Positions 34,979 to 44,168 of a DNA stretch of 64,000 bases are shown in pieces. A program made the translations under genes and the position numbers. Source of the DNA: an uncultured Eubacteriales bacterium. GTDB lineage: Bacteria; Bacillota; Clostridia; Oscillospirales; Acutalibacteraceae. Where the stretch lies: the NCBI GenBank assembly GCA_934488615.1, contig CAKSSJ010000005.1, positions 14,461-78,460 on the forward strand, read 5' to 3'. How positions within the stretch are numbered: the first letter of the stretch is position 1; the number at the start of each line of letters is the position of its first letter. The notes beneath the pieces were generated by a model. That model saw only the letters and a list, made by a program, of their open reading frames with translations. It was not told the origin of the DNA and searched no databases.

Positions 34979-36226
34979 TTATTGTCTTTTCATGCTGTAC
35001 GATCTGCCGCCGTCCGTATAAATTGCATAGGTAGCACAGTAAATCAATGCTATTACAAGCTGTCCGTATTTTGAGCTGTAGCTGATAATTCCCGTATCCA
35101 GCACGATCATCATTGTTATCGCTGTAATAAACAGAATTGAAATCTTCCTTTTATCGACAAAAAACGCCTTTAAAAAAGCAATAACGCAATAAGCATACAT
35201 TGAAAAATAGATTATAAAACCTATCATTCCCAATTCGCTCAGGAGCTGCCAGTAATTATTATGGCTGTAAAAGTTGCCGAGATAATACTCGCTTTCCAGT
35301 ATTCGCGAATAGTTACCCATTCCCTTTCCTATGATCGGCGACTCTCTGAACATGCTTTTTGCCGCTTCAATATATCTCCGTCTGAGAACTATACTTCCGT
35401 CGTCACTCTCACCTCTGAAATATTCAACCATGCTTTCAAGTCTCCTGCCTATTACGGCATAAAACGTGTCGTTCTTCATAACGATCACCAGCACGGCCGC
35501 TCCGAGCGCAAGCGCCGTAAATATTCTCAGAAAATATCTGTCCTTATCAAAAGAGAGAAAAACTATCATAACAGGTCCCGCAACCGATGCGAGCAGGCCC
35601 TTTCTTGAGCTTGAAAATGCACAAAAAACCACAAACAATGCCGTGGCAATATACATCTTCTTTTTGCCGTTGACATATGCCCTGTAGAAAGCAATTGCCG
35701 AAGCAAAGTCGATCCATACCGTTATATCATTCGGATTGTTACCGCTGAAATAACTTCCGACACTGCCGTTTTTCCAACCGTCCGAGGGAACGGCGGTGAA
35801 TTCAAGCAAAACGATGATCACCGCTCCTGCAACAAAAAGCGACATGAGACGGTCAAGATCATCCATCGTGTCAACATAAATCGCTATGGAGGTCGATATC
35901 AGCAAAATAATACATAGCTTGATTATAAACGTTATATTATATGTTGTAAAAAATTGTGCCCAAAGTCCCGACAAGCCGCCGTACAGTATCAGCGTCAGAT
36001 ACCAGACCGTTATATACGGGATCATGATCCTGTTTTTGCTTTTTTCAAGAACCACCATAAATGACGCCGCAAACATAAAAACAGCGGCGGCAGGCGCAAT
36101 TATCGGCACCCTGTAAAAGGCAAAAACAATTACCATGTTAAGCAAAAACGCGGCTTCATATACGCGCTTCGCCCTGCTCTGGCTGTTGGAGTTTATTTTT
36201 AAAACACCGTTTTCAAGCGATATCAT
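34979..36226 (-). CDS. O-antigen ligase/polymerase (Wzy-like)
   Basis: 415 residues from ATG 36226, where AAGGAAAGG is well placed. About ten transmembrane helices with the large outer loop of Wzy/WaaL proteins (IIGKGMGNYSRILES...SHNNYWQLLSELG near 300-340). The H-N-N-Y motif is typical of the O-antigen ligase family. It polymerises or ligates the repeat unit of the capsule controlled by the Wzz-kinase just downstream. Confidence 0.87.
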   Translation of the reverse strand: MISLENGVLKINSNSQSRAKRVYEAAFLLNMVIVFAFYRVPIIAPAAAVFMFAASFMVVLEKSKNRIMIPYITVWYLTLILYGGLSGLWAQFFTTYNITFIIKLCIILLISTSIAIYVDTMDDLDRLMSLFVAGAVIIVLLEFTAVPSDGWKNGSVGSYFSGNNPNDITVWIDFASAIAFYRAYVNGKKKMYIATALFVVFCAFSSSRKGLLASVAGPVMIVFLSFDKDRYFLRIFTALALGAAVLVIVMKNDTFYAVIGRRLESMVEYFRGESDDGSIVLRRRYIEAAKSMFRESPIIGKGMGNYSRILESEYYLGNFYSHNNYWQLLSELGMIGFIIYFSMYAYCVIAFLKAFFVDKRKISILFITAITMMIVLDTGIISYSSKYGQLVIALIYCATYAIYTDGGRSYSMKRQ

Positions 36227-36239
36227 ACTTTTCCTTTCC

Positions 36240-37505
36240 TTACGAGCGGGCCTGTATCGGCGTTGAGAAAAAATCCGTATAAGCCTTGCCTGCATTATAG
36301 AAGTTTTCCCAAAGCTTTCTGGAATTTGTTCTGTAAAAATCCCTTTCGGATTTATCCATACCGTAAAAATATTTTATAAAATCAACGAACTCGTTGACTG
36401 AAATTTTTTCGTTCATGAGCTGACCGTTGTATCCGTTTTTGACGATTTCACGCACACCCCCGACATCGGTCGAAATAATAGGGATACCGAACGACGCCGC
36501 CTCCATCATGGAAACGGGCAGTCCCTCGCTCTTGCTCGTGCTGATAAAAAGATCAACGGGAGTGTTGCGGTAGAACCTATAGACCTCGTTGTTCGGGATA
36601 TTTCCGAGGAATTCCGCGGTCGTTGATTTTAAGCGCATTTTAGCCGACTTTTCAAGCTCGGCTCTCCTGTTGCCGTCGCCGATATGCGTCCATCGGATAC
36701 TGTAATCCCCCGATTTTTCCAGCTCTTCAAGAATATCAATAATCTTATCTATACGCTTTATATCCGTAATCAGCGAACAGGAAACTATGTGCAGACCGTT
36801 TTCCGACTGCATTCCCAAGCCGCCGTCCACGGTTCCGAGATGCGCCGTTTTCACCTTATCGGCATATTTCGGATATCTCGACGCAATATGCTCTGTTCCG
36901 ACATCGGAGCAAGGGTAAACCGCGTCGCAGTTTTCAAGCAAGAAGCTTCTCAGCGGAAGATAATTCAGCGCATTTCTTTCTTCATAAACATCGTAGCCGT
37001 GCGCTCTGGAGATCAGCTCAACCGTCTTACCCTTATCGGTATAATATTTTTTAAGCAATACTCCTACAAACGCGGTTGCGAAAAACCAGTAGCTGTAAAC
37101 CGTGATTTTATCGTAGCCTTCGATATTGAATTTTTCGAGAGCCTTCAAGCATTCCTTATAGCTTCTGACGGAACGGTTGCAGAAATACTCAAAAAACATT
37201 CTCTTCCTGAAATCCGAACCGATCTCGTCCTTATCCCATTTAAAATACTCGGTCGGTGAAACAATGTTGCTCAGACCCTTGAAAATATCGCCTGTTCTTG
37301 CAATTGACTGCTTCTTTTCGGATACGTTGTAATATTCAATGCCCTCCGGCATTGTTCTCATCATCGGAGCGCCGGGGTCAAGCTCGATCGGCAAAATAAT
37401 AACGCGGTCAAAGCTCTCTTTCAAAAAGACAACCTCGGATTCAATATAAGTTTCACTAATTCCAAACGGGAAGCCGCTTGTTATCATAATCAGGCATCTT
37501 TTCAA
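36240..37505 (-). CDS. Glycosyltransferase family 4
   Basis: 421 residues. GT-B fold; the second domain has VSCSLITDIKRIDKIIDIL, HIGDGNRRAELE, EFLGNIPNNEVYRFY and the nucleotide-sugar motif FISTSKSEGLPVSMMEAASFGIP, with the EGLP acid residue. The likely start is TTG 37505 behind GGGGTGA. First gene of the capsule set GT4-Wzy-Wzz/kinase. No flippase, initiating transferase or sugar-nucleotide genes lie in the window. Confidence 0.9.
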   Translation of the reverse strand: MKRCLIMITSGFPFGISETYIESEVVFLKESFDRVIILPIELDPGAPMMRTMPEGIEYYNVSEKKQSIARTGDIFKGLSNIVSPTEYFKWDKDEIGSDFRKRMFFEYFCNRSVRSYKECLKALEKFNIEGYDKITVYSYWFFATAFVGVLLKKYYTDKGKTVELISRAHGYDVYEERNALNYLPLRSFLLENCDAVYPCSDVGTEHIASRYPKYADKVKTAHLGTVDGGLGMQSENGLHIVSCSLITDIKRIDKIIDILEELEKSGDYSIRWTHIGDGNRRAELEKSAKMRLKSTTAEFLGNIPNNEVYRFYRNTPVDLFISTSKSEGLPVSMMEAASFGIPIISTDVGGVREIVKNGYNGQLMNEKISVNEFVDFIKYFYGMDKSERDFYRTNSRKLWENFYNAGKAYTDFFSTPIQARS

Positions 37506-37598
37506 AAAATCACCCCGAATCGCACGAATCGTTTTATTTTAACATTTATTCGACATTATGTCTACATTTTTTTCCGAATTCCTGTTTTTACATCATTT

Positions 37599-38975
37599 TC
37601 AGCGGCATATTTCTGCAATTACCTCGGTGAATATTGCCGCCGCAGTCAGGATATCATCAATCGGCATGAATTCATTTGCACCGTGCATATTTGTCACGGT
37701 GTCACGGCTTATCGCACCGAAAGCGACGCCGTTCTCAATATCGTGAACATAGGTTCCGCCGCCCATGCTGATGCACTCGCCCTTATCGCCGCTGTAATCC
37801 TCATATACGCTGAGCAGGGTCTTTATAAAATCCGAATTTTCGTCAACATAATGAGCCTCTCTCATTTCCGTATCTTCAATTTCAAAACCGTGCTCCGCCA
37901 GTCTTGCGGCTATAACCTCTGCGCAGTTTTCCTTTGTCGCCGACATCGGCGTTCTTGTGTCAAAGCAACCGTCAAATTTACCGTTTTCAAATCGGACAAC
38001 ATCCAATGTCAGCGTAAGACGTCCGAGCATGTCGCTCATATCGACGCCGAGCGCTTCGCCGTTATATTTTCCGTGCGGAAACAGTGCTTTGATATCCGAA
38101 ATAAATGCCGCACATTTACTGTCAAAATCAATATAACTCAGCAATTCAAACAGTGCCGTTATCGGATTGTTTCCGTTCTCGGGAAGCGATGCGTGAGCCG
38201 ATGTGCCCGAGCAGATAACGGTTTCGCCGTCAAATGTAAATCTTGCGCTTGTGCCCATTGCTTCTTCGGCGGCACGACCGAACTCCGCTTCGGTCACTCC
38301 GACAAGCTCCGCCTTTGCAAAAGCCGGCACGGCGTTTGACGCTTCGCCTGCGTCAAAGCTTTTTATGTATTTCTTACAGTCCGAAAAATCGACCGTTCTG
38401 TAAAAATGCTTAGTAAATCTACCCTTTTCCCCGTTTGTAACAGGGAAATTTGCATCGGGAGTAAACGCATATTTCGGGTAAGGATTCTTTGAAAAATAAT
38501 ATTTAAGGTCGCCGCTTCCGCACTCCTCGTCCGTTCCGAGAATCAAGCGGCAATTTTTGCTGACGGGCAGGTTGAGCTCCTTGACCGCCTTCATCGCATA
38601 AAGCGCGGCAACAGCAGGACCTTTGTCGTCGCTGACTCCCCTGCCGAAAATCATACCGTCCTTTTCGACAACGGTATAAGGGTCGGTATCCCAGCCCTCT
38701 CCCGCAGGTACAACGTCAAGATGCGCCAAAATCGCCAGCTCCTGCTCGCCGTCGTTAAGATCGACTGTGCCCGCATATCCGTCGCAGTTTCCTGTTTTAA
38801 ATCCGAAGCTCTCCGCCTTTTTAAGCGCAAGCATAAGCGCTTCATAAGGCTTTTGACCGAAGGGCTTGCCCTCCTCGGCAGTGCCGCGCACGCTCTGTAC
38901 CGCGACAAGCTCGGATATCGTTTTTATCATCTCATCTTTTTTATTCCTGAAGTAATCAATAATTTCTTTTCTCAT
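37599..38975 (-). CDS. pepV: Sapep-family dipeptidase (PepV-like)
   Basis: Metal-dependent M20 peptidase of 458 residues that cleaves short peptides. Metal and catalytic residues are seen in order: ILAHLDVVPAGEGWDTDP, GRGVSDDKGP, LGTDEECGS and a C-terminal GGGTYVH. The ATG at 38975 overlaps the stop of the small zinc protein (TGATG); an upstream TTG is also in frame. It lies downstream of the coaD/rsmD region and is probably its own unit with the zinc protein. Confidence 0.92.
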   Translation of the reverse strand: MRKEIIDYFRNKKDEMIKTISELVAVQSVRGTAEEGKPFGQKPYEALMLALKKAESFGFKTGNCDGYAGTVDLNDGEQELAILAHLDVVPAGEGWDTDPYTVVEKDGMIFGRGVSDDKGPAVAALYAMKAVKELNLPVSKNCRLILGTDEECGSGDLKYYFSKNPYPKYAFTPDANFPVTNGEKGRFTKHFYRTVDFSDCKKYIKSFDAGEASNAVPAFAKAELVGVTEAEFGRAAEEAMGTSARFTFDGETVICSGTSAHASLPENGNNPITALFELLSYIDFDSKCAAFISDIKALFPHGKYNGEALGVDMSDMLGRLTLTLDVVRFENGKFDGCFDTRTPMSATKENCAEVIAARLAEHGFEIEDTEMREAHYVDENSDFIKTLLSVYEDYSGDKGECISMGGGTYVHDIENGVAFGAISRDTVTNMHGANEFMPIDDILTAAAIFTEVIAEICR

Positions 38976-39163
38976 CAAAACTCACACTCTGCATTACATT
39001 TTTCTGTTTTAACGAGCGATCCCTTTTCGACCGTTCCGTTCTCCGCTCCGCACCACGGGCAATAGATATGATCCTGCGGCGCCGTCAAGTCGGGGTTGAG
39101 CGGAATATCAGTATTCCTGACAACTTCAAAACGCTTATAGCAACATTCGCATTGCTTTTTCAT
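38975..39163 (-). CDS. Small zinc-ribbon protein
   Basis: 62 residues from ATG 39163 (AGAGGTG upstream). CECCYKRF and CPWCGAEN give two CxxC pairs 25 or so residues apart, so it probably binds one zinc. Function unknown. It overlaps pepV by TGATG, which implies coupled translation. Confidence 0.65.
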   Translation of the reverse strand: MKKQCECCYKRFEVVRNTDIPLNPDLTAPQDHIYCPWCGAENGTVEKGSLVKTEKCNAECEF

Positions 39164-39262
39164 TATGTACACCTCTGTTACAAAAAAGAGTTGCCGACCG
39201 AGGAAAATTGGCACACTTCCCCCGCTACAGCAACCCCGTTTAATCTATATCTCTTTCATTGC

Positions 39263-39910
39263 TTATCTGCGGTCACCGAAAAGGCTCTGTCTTGCCTTTC
39301 TGATTTCGGCAATATTCGACGAGAGAACCTCATCGCTGTTCTTCATAATATCCTCAACGAACTCTGCGGCCGCGGAACGAATTTCGCCTGCCCACTTATC
39401 CGCCTTTGCTTTTGTATCCTCTGCCTGATTGTTTGCGTCAAGAATAATTGCATCTGCCTGGCTTCTTGCATTCCTGACAATATTCTCCGCCTCGGCAGTC
39501 GCCTGAGCACGGACACGGTCGGAAAATTCATGTGCAAGTCTTGTGATCTCAGAGGATTCGATCATCTGCTTTGCCTGCTCGGATGCCGCCGAAAGAGTTG
39601 ATCTTGCGTTTGCCTCGGCAGTTGCGGCAATTCCCGATGCCTTTTCCTTAGCGGCGCTGATTATTCCGTCCGCCTCGGTCTGAGCGGAAGAAACGATTGA
39701 GGAAGCCTCATTGTTAGCCTTAGTTATAAGGTTATTGTGATGAGCAACGACCTCCTTCGCCTTTTCAAGCTCGATCGGCAGTTCGTATCTGATATCCTCA
39801 ACGCACTGCTTGATAGTCTCGGCATCAACAGCAACCTTTCCCGAAAGAGGAATTTTGCTGCCCAATTCAATGGTATCTTCAATTTTATCAAGTAAGCCCT
39901 GTACGTTCAT
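39263..39910 (-). CDS. Coiled-coil protein of the coaD neighbourhood
   Basis: 215 residues, almost entirely helical with Ala/Glu/Lys heptads (residues 45-195), resembling the H subunit of V-type ATPases or DivIVA-related scaffolds. A short N-terminal segment has DKIEDTIELGSKIPLSGKVAVD. Similar genes follow coaD in other Clostridia as I recall. It begins 2 bp after coaD, so it is the last gene of the rsmD-coaD unit. The role is unknown; cell-division scaffold is one possibility. Confidence 0.75.
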   Translation of the reverse strand: MNVQGLLDKIEDTIELGSKIPLSGKVAVDAETIKQCVEDIRYELPIELEKAKEVVAHHNNLITKANNEASSIVSSAQTEADGIISAAKEKASGIAATAEANARSTLSAASEQAKQMIESSEITRLAHEFSDRVRAQATAEAENIVRNARSQADAIILDANNQAEDTKAKADKWAGEIRSAAAEFVEDIMKNSDEVLSSNIAEIRKARQSLFGDRR

Positions 39911-39912
39911 CG

Positions 39913-40404
39913 TTAATCTTCCTTTCTTCTTATTCCTTTAATAATATCATCGAGCACCTGCTCGGGAACAAAATCCGAAACATCGCCGCCAAGCTCGCAA
40001 ACCTGCTTGACGATGCTTGACGAAAGGTACATATAATCGGCACCCGCCGTCACAAATACCGTTTCAACATCGGGGTTAAGCTGTTTATTGGTAAGCGCCT
40101 GCTGGAATTCATCTTCAAAGTCCGATACGGCGCGCAGACCCTTTACGATCGCGTCGGCTCCCTTTATCCTTGCATATTCCGCAAGCAGACCGTCATAGAA
40201 ATCAACCTCAACATTCGGCAGATCCTTAACACATCTTTCAATAAACTCAACTCTTTTTTCGGGAGCAAAGCATCCTATCGGCTTTTTCGGATTGATCATA
40301 ACAACGACTATAACTCTGTCAAAAAGCTTTGCCGCCCTTGTTATTACGCTGAGATGACCCTTTGTAACAGGATCAAAACTACCCGGACATATAGCAGTTT
40401 TCAT
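39913..40404 (-). CDS. coaD: Phosphopantetheine adenylyltransferase
   Basis: Fourth step of coenzyme A synthesis, forming dephospho-CoA from 4'-phosphopantetheine and ATP. 163 residues. PGSFDPVTKGHLSVI (7-21) holds the TxGH nucleotidyl-transfer motif, and LSSSIVKQV near 127-135 the phosphate-binding ISSTxxR/K motif. Its ATG overlaps the rsmD stop by four bases. Confidence 0.97.
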   Translation of the reverse strand: MKTAICPGSFDPVTKGHLSVITRAAKLFDRVIVVVMINPKKPIGCFAPEKRVEFIERCVKDLPNVEVDFYDGLLAEYARIKGADAIVKGLRAVSDFEDEFQQALTNKQLNPDVETVFVTAGADYMYLSSSIVKQVCELGGDVSDFVPEQVLDDIIKGIRRKED

Positions 40405-40952
40405 CGGCTCTCCTCCTCGCTGATACGGTAAACCGTTATGCCGATTTTTCCGTACTTATAGTCGCGGTAAATCGAAAAATCTCCGACAGTCTGCGGCATC
40501 TCCTCTCCGTAGGGGTGTTCGCACACGATCACTCCGCCGTCGTTGACATTCTTAACAGCATACGGAAGTGTATTTTGCAGGATTCCCTTTGAGTACGGAG
40601 GATCCATAAAAATTATATCGTATTTTTTTCTGTTGCCCTTAAGGAAAGTTACCGCTTCTGTGCGGATAACCTCGGCATTGTTCTCAAGCTTTGTGGATAT
40701 AAGATTTTTCTTGACGATGTCCACGCTCTCGGCGCTCATATCGGTAAAGGTGGCATAAGCCGCTCCTCTGCTGAGCGCTTCAATTCCGAGCTGACCCGAT
40801 CCCGCAAAAAGATCGAGCACACGTCTGCCCTCCAGCTCAAACTGGATTATGCTGAAAATAGCTTCCTTAACTCTGTCGGTCGTCGGGCGGACGTCCTCGC
40901 CCTCCAATGTTTTGAGAACCCGTCCTCTTGCTGTTCCCGTAATTACACGCAC
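40401..40952 (-). CDS. rsmD: 16S rRNA (guanine966-N2)-methyltransferase
   Basis: Modifies 16S rRNA during 30S assembly. 183 residues; RPTTDRVKEAIFSI near 26-39, SAM motif VLDLFAGSGQLGIEALSRGA at 45-64 and the catalytic DPPYSKG near 117-123. Start GTG 40952 behind AAGGGAG. It forms an operon with coaD and the coiled-coil gene, a frequent arrangement. Confidence 0.96.
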   Translation of the reverse strand: MRVITGTARGRVLKTLEGEDVRPTTDRVKEAIFSIIQFELEGRRVLDLFAGSGQLGIEALSRGAAYATFTDMSAESVDIVKKNLISTKLENNAEVIRTEAVTFLKGNRKKYDIIFMDPPYSKGILQNTLPYAVKNVNDGGVIVCEHPYGEEMPQTVGDFSIYRDYKYGKIGITVYRISEEESR

Positions 40953-41006
40953 GGCGCAAGCTCCCTTCCTGAAATCAAATTTATATACATCTTATTATCA
41001 CATTTT

Positions 41007-42845
41007 TTACCTTGTGTTGTCAACATTTTTTCTAAAATAATCATAAACTTTTTGCGCCGTGGCTCTGTTTATTCCCTCAACACGGCAAAGTTCGTCAATT
41101 TCCGCATTTTTCACCGCCGTGACGGTCTTAAAATGCTTTAAAAGTGCCTTGGCTTTTTTCTCGCCGATTCCGTCGATTTTTGTCAGCGTACCGCCGAGCG
41201 AGGATTTCTGATGCTTCGAGCGGTGATAAGAAATTGCGAAGCGGTGAACCTCCTCCTGAATCGTCGAAACAAGCGTAAATGCCTGACGCTTGGAGTTGAT
41301 CGCAATTTCGCCGCCGTCATATGCAATGGCTCTGGTTCTGTGCTTATTATCCTTAACCATGCCGTAAACGGGAATATCATATCCGAATGCGCGCACGATC
41401 GGCAAAACGGCGTTGACCTGTCCCTGTCCGCCGTCAAGAAGAATAAGATCGGGCAGAATTCCGAAGCCCTCGCCGCTGTCCTTTTCTTCCTCATATCTGT
41501 TAAGCCGACGTGAAATGACCTCAGCCATCGAGCCGTAATCGTCCTGACCGTCAAAGCCCTTTATCGCAAATCGGCGATAGGATTTTTTGTAAGGCAAGCC
41601 GTTTTTGAAAACGACCATACCTGCAACATTGTCACTGCCTGCCGTGTGCGAAATATCGTATGACTCAATCATAACGGGCGGCTTCGGCAGATTAAGAAGC
41701 CTTGCAAGCTCATCGAGGGCCGCCGTAGCCTTTGCGTTTCTGCCCATGCTCAAAGCAAGCTTCTGCGCCGCATTGTTCATGCACATCGTCATAATCTCGA
41801 CCTGTCTGCCGCGCTGAGGAACGTTGATCTCAACCTTGCGGCCTGCGTTTTCGCTCAGCCATTGCACAAGCAGTTCCCTGTCGTCAACCTCGCCGTCAAC
41901 CGTAATAAATGGCGGAATGTGCCTGCCCATAGAATAGAATCGTGTTATAAGCTCACGTCTCGCCTCGGGGAGTGTATCTATTTCGTTAAATAAAAACCAT
42001 TCGTTGTCCCTAAGCCTGCCGTCATAGAATCGAAGAACGGAGAGACAGTATTTTTCATCGGACTGAGCAATTGCAAAAACGTCCTGTTCCCTGACGTCCG
42101 AGCCGACAACCTTTTGCTTTTCGTTGACCTTTTTAATTGAATTTATTCTGTCTCTCAGCTTTGCCGCACGCTCAAAATCGAGTCTTTCGGCGGCGGCTTC
42201 CATTTCCTCTGTCAAGTCCTTGATTATTTTTGCGCTGTCACCCTGCAAGAACTCAAGCGCCGCATTGACCGCCTCGTTATACTCGGCACAGCTTATCTTA
42301 CCTGCGCACGGAGCGGAGCACTGCTTTATGAAATAATTCAGACAAGGTCTGCTTTTGCCGATCTCCTTCGGAAAGCTTTTGCCGCAGCGCGGAAGCATAA
42401 AAATCTTCTGCGCCTCGTCAACGGAATTTGATACGCTGAAGGAGCTTGTATATGGTCCGATATAGCGTGCGCCGTCGTCCGCCTTCTGCAAAACGGAGCT
42501 GATTTTCGGCCACGGGCCCTCACTGACCCTGATGTAGCTGTAGCCCTTATCGTCCTTCAGGAGAATGTTATATTTCGGCGAATACTGCTTAATAAGCGAA
42601 CATTCCAGAACGAGCGCTTCAAACTCGCTGTCGCAAAGAATATAGTCAAAGTCAAAGACGTTTTCGACCATCTTTCTGACCTTTATTGAATGGTTGTGCT
42701 GTGAGCCGAAATACTGGCTTACACGGTTTTTCAGCTTTTTCGCCTTGCCGACGTAGATGATCTCACCCTTTGTATTCTTCATCAGGTACACACCCGGAGT
42801 CAGCGGCAAGGACATTGCCTTTTTTCTCAATTCATGAATGTCCAT
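41007..42845 (-). CDS. uvrC: Excinuclease ABC subunit C
   Basis: Makes both incisions in nucleotide excision repair. 612 residues from ATG 42845 (ACCGAGGTG upstream); in-frame codons before it add a stretch with no match. GIY-YIG nuclease at about 12-95 (GVYLMKNTKGEIIYVGKAKK), a UVR motif near 195-230, the RNase H-like C-nuclease domain (DLILLDGGQGQVNA) and a HhH pair at the end (KIDGIGEKKAKALLKHF). No LexA box is visible upstream. Confidence 0.97.
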   Translation of the reverse strand: MDIHELRKKAMSLPLTPGVYLMKNTKGEIIYVGKAKKLKNRVSQYFGSQHNHSIKVRKMVENVFDFDYILCDSEFEALVLECSLIKQYSPKYNILLKDDKGYSYIRVSEGPWPKISSVLQKADDGARYIGPYTSSFSVSNSVDEAQKIFMLPRCGKSFPKEIGKSRPCLNYFIKQCSAPCAGKISCAEYNEAVNAALEFLQGDSAKIIKDLTEEMEAAAERLDFERAAKLRDRINSIKKVNEKQKVVGSDVREQDVFAIAQSDEKYCLSVLRFYDGRLRDNEWFLFNEIDTLPEARRELITRFYSMGRHIPPFITVDGEVDDRELLVQWLSENAGRKVEINVPQRGRQVEIMTMCMNNAAQKLALSMGRNAKATAALDELARLLNLPKPPVMIESYDISHTAGSDNVAGMVVFKNGLPYKKSYRRFAIKGFDGQDDYGSMAEVISRRLNRYEEEKDSGEGFGILPDLILLDGGQGQVNAVLPIVRAFGYDIPVYGMVKDNKHRTRAIAYDGGEIAINSKRQAFTLVSTIQEEVHRFAISYHRSKHQKSSLGGTLTKIDGIGEKKAKALLKHFKTVTAVKNAEIDELCRVEGINRATAQKVYDYFRKNVDNTR

Positions 42846-42887
42846 GGTATTCACCTCGGTTCTGTAAAAACTTCGTAAATTCAAAAA

Positions 42888-42913
42888 CTGCCGCATAAGC
42901 ATATGCGGCAGTC
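42888..42913 (-). terminator. Terminator between the HPr-like gene and uvrC
   Basis: ACTGCCGCATA (42888-42898) and TATGCGGCAGT (42903-42913) are a perfect 11-bp inverted repeat with a four-base loop, followed on the minus strand by TTTTTGAATTT. Confidence 0.9.
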
Positions 42914-42933
42914 ATGATTTAATCAGTGGTTAC

Positions 42934-43197
42934 TTATACTGCGAAGCCTGAGTTTACAAGCTTAACAAGCTCATCAACAGCCTGCTCCTCATCGGGACCT
43001 GCGGCAATTACCTTAATTGTTGCACCGCCTTCAATACCGAGAGAAAGTACGCCGAGCAAGCTCTTTGCGTTTACTCGTCTTTCTTCCTTTTCGATCCAGA
43101 TAGACGACTTGAAGCAATTAGCCTTCTGAATAAAAAATGTTGCAGGACGGGCACTGAGACCTACCTGATTCTGAACCGTAACGTCTTTTTCACACAT
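42934..43197 (-). CDS. HPr-like (Crh-type) regulatory protein lacking the active His
   Basis: 87 residues from ATG 43197 (TTGGAGA upstream). The active-site segment reads NQVGLSARPAT, so position 15 is Ser where HPr has the phosphorylated His. Ser46 (AKSLLGVLSLG) is kept. HPr normally relays phosphate from EI through His15, and HPr kinase acts on Ser46 for catabolite control; this protein could only do the latter, like B. subtilis Crh, which has Gln15. It is transcribed alone. A one-codon change (AGT for CAT/CAC) would explain it if it were HPr. Confidence 0.88.
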   Translation of the reverse strand: MCEKDVTVQNQVGLSARPATFFIQKANCFKSSIWIEKEERRVNAKSLLGVLSLGIEGGATIKVIAAGPDEEQAVDELVKLVNSGFAV

Positions 43198-43427
43198 AAC
43201 TGATATCTCCAATCAAAGTTAAATCCAAAAATCTGTTTTAAGGCAACATCGCACAATTAAGGCTTAAACCTTTCATACAACAGTTATTATATCACAAAAG
43301 TTGTCATCGTCAACAAATAAAATCGACTTTAAAATTATTTCGGCTTGTAGTCCAAATGTGAGGTTTTCAAAAAGTCCTCGTTTGTGCATTTTGTACACCG
43401 TTTGGTTTAAAATTTAATGCACATTGA

Positions 43428-44168
43428 CTATTTTTCGTTCTTATTATCCAACGATTGGAGATATTTCAAGTCTTTTCCGTTTAATTCGGCTTTTTCCAAC
43501 AAATCGGGTCTGCGAGCTTTTGTACGCTCCAACGACTGCTCTCTGCGCCATTTCATTATATTGGCATGGTGACCCGTCAAAAGAACGTCGGGAACGGTTT
43601 TCCCGTGCCATTCATACGGTCTTGTGTACTGCGGATATTCGAGCAAGCCGTTATAATGGCTCTCCTCCTCGAATGCCTCATCGCTCGCAAGCACACCGGG
43701 CAGCATTCTCGTTATGCTGTCGGCAAGCACCAAAGCGGGAAGCTCGCCGCCCGTCAGAACATAATCACCGATTGAAATTTCTTCATCGACAAGCTCCTCG
43801 ATAACTCGCTCGTCAATGCCCTCGTAATGGCCGCAGAGAATGGCTATATTATCCATTTTCGCAAGCTCCTTGACCCTCTGCTGGTCGAGAGTTTTTCCCT
43901 GCGGAGACATATATATCAGGTGCGGACGGCTGCCGATCTCCTTTTCAAGCTCGGTGAAGCAATCAAATATCGGCTGACACTGCATTATCATTCCCGTGCC
44001 TCCGCCGTAGGTCGTGTCGTCTACTCGGCGGTGCTTGTCCGTAGAAAAATCACGGATATTGACGCAGTTTATTTCAACCAATCCGCTCCCCCTTGAGCGT
44101 CCGATAATGCTCTCATCGAGAACACGCTCGCACATCTCGGGGAACAATGTCATTATGTCAATTCTCAT
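43428..44168 (-). CDS. trmD: tRNA (guanine-N1-)-methyltransferase
   Basis: Makes m1G37 to prevent frameshifting. 246 residues from ATG 44168; TTG 44174 is also in frame. SPOUT trefoil-knot motifs: MSPQGKTLDQQ, CGHYEGIDERV and SIGDYVLTGGELPALV. It overlaps the rimM stop by 11 bp. No S16 or L19 gene adjoins it. Downstream to 43213 is a 215-bp gap with only an 8-bp inverted repeat (43383-43390 and 43416-43423) and no clear terminator. Confidence 0.97.
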   Translation of the reverse strand: MRIDIMTLFPEMCERVLDESIIGRSRGSGLVEINCVNIRDFSTDKHRRVDDTTYGGGTGMIMQCQPIFDCFTELEKEIGSRPHLIYMSPQGKTLDQQRVKELAKMDNIAILCGHYEGIDERVIEELVDEEISIGDYVLTGGELPALVLADSITRMLPGVLASDEAFEEESHYNGLLEYPQYTRPYEWHGKTVPDVLLTGHHANIMKWRREQSLERTKARRPDLLEKAELNGKDLKYLQSLDNKNEK

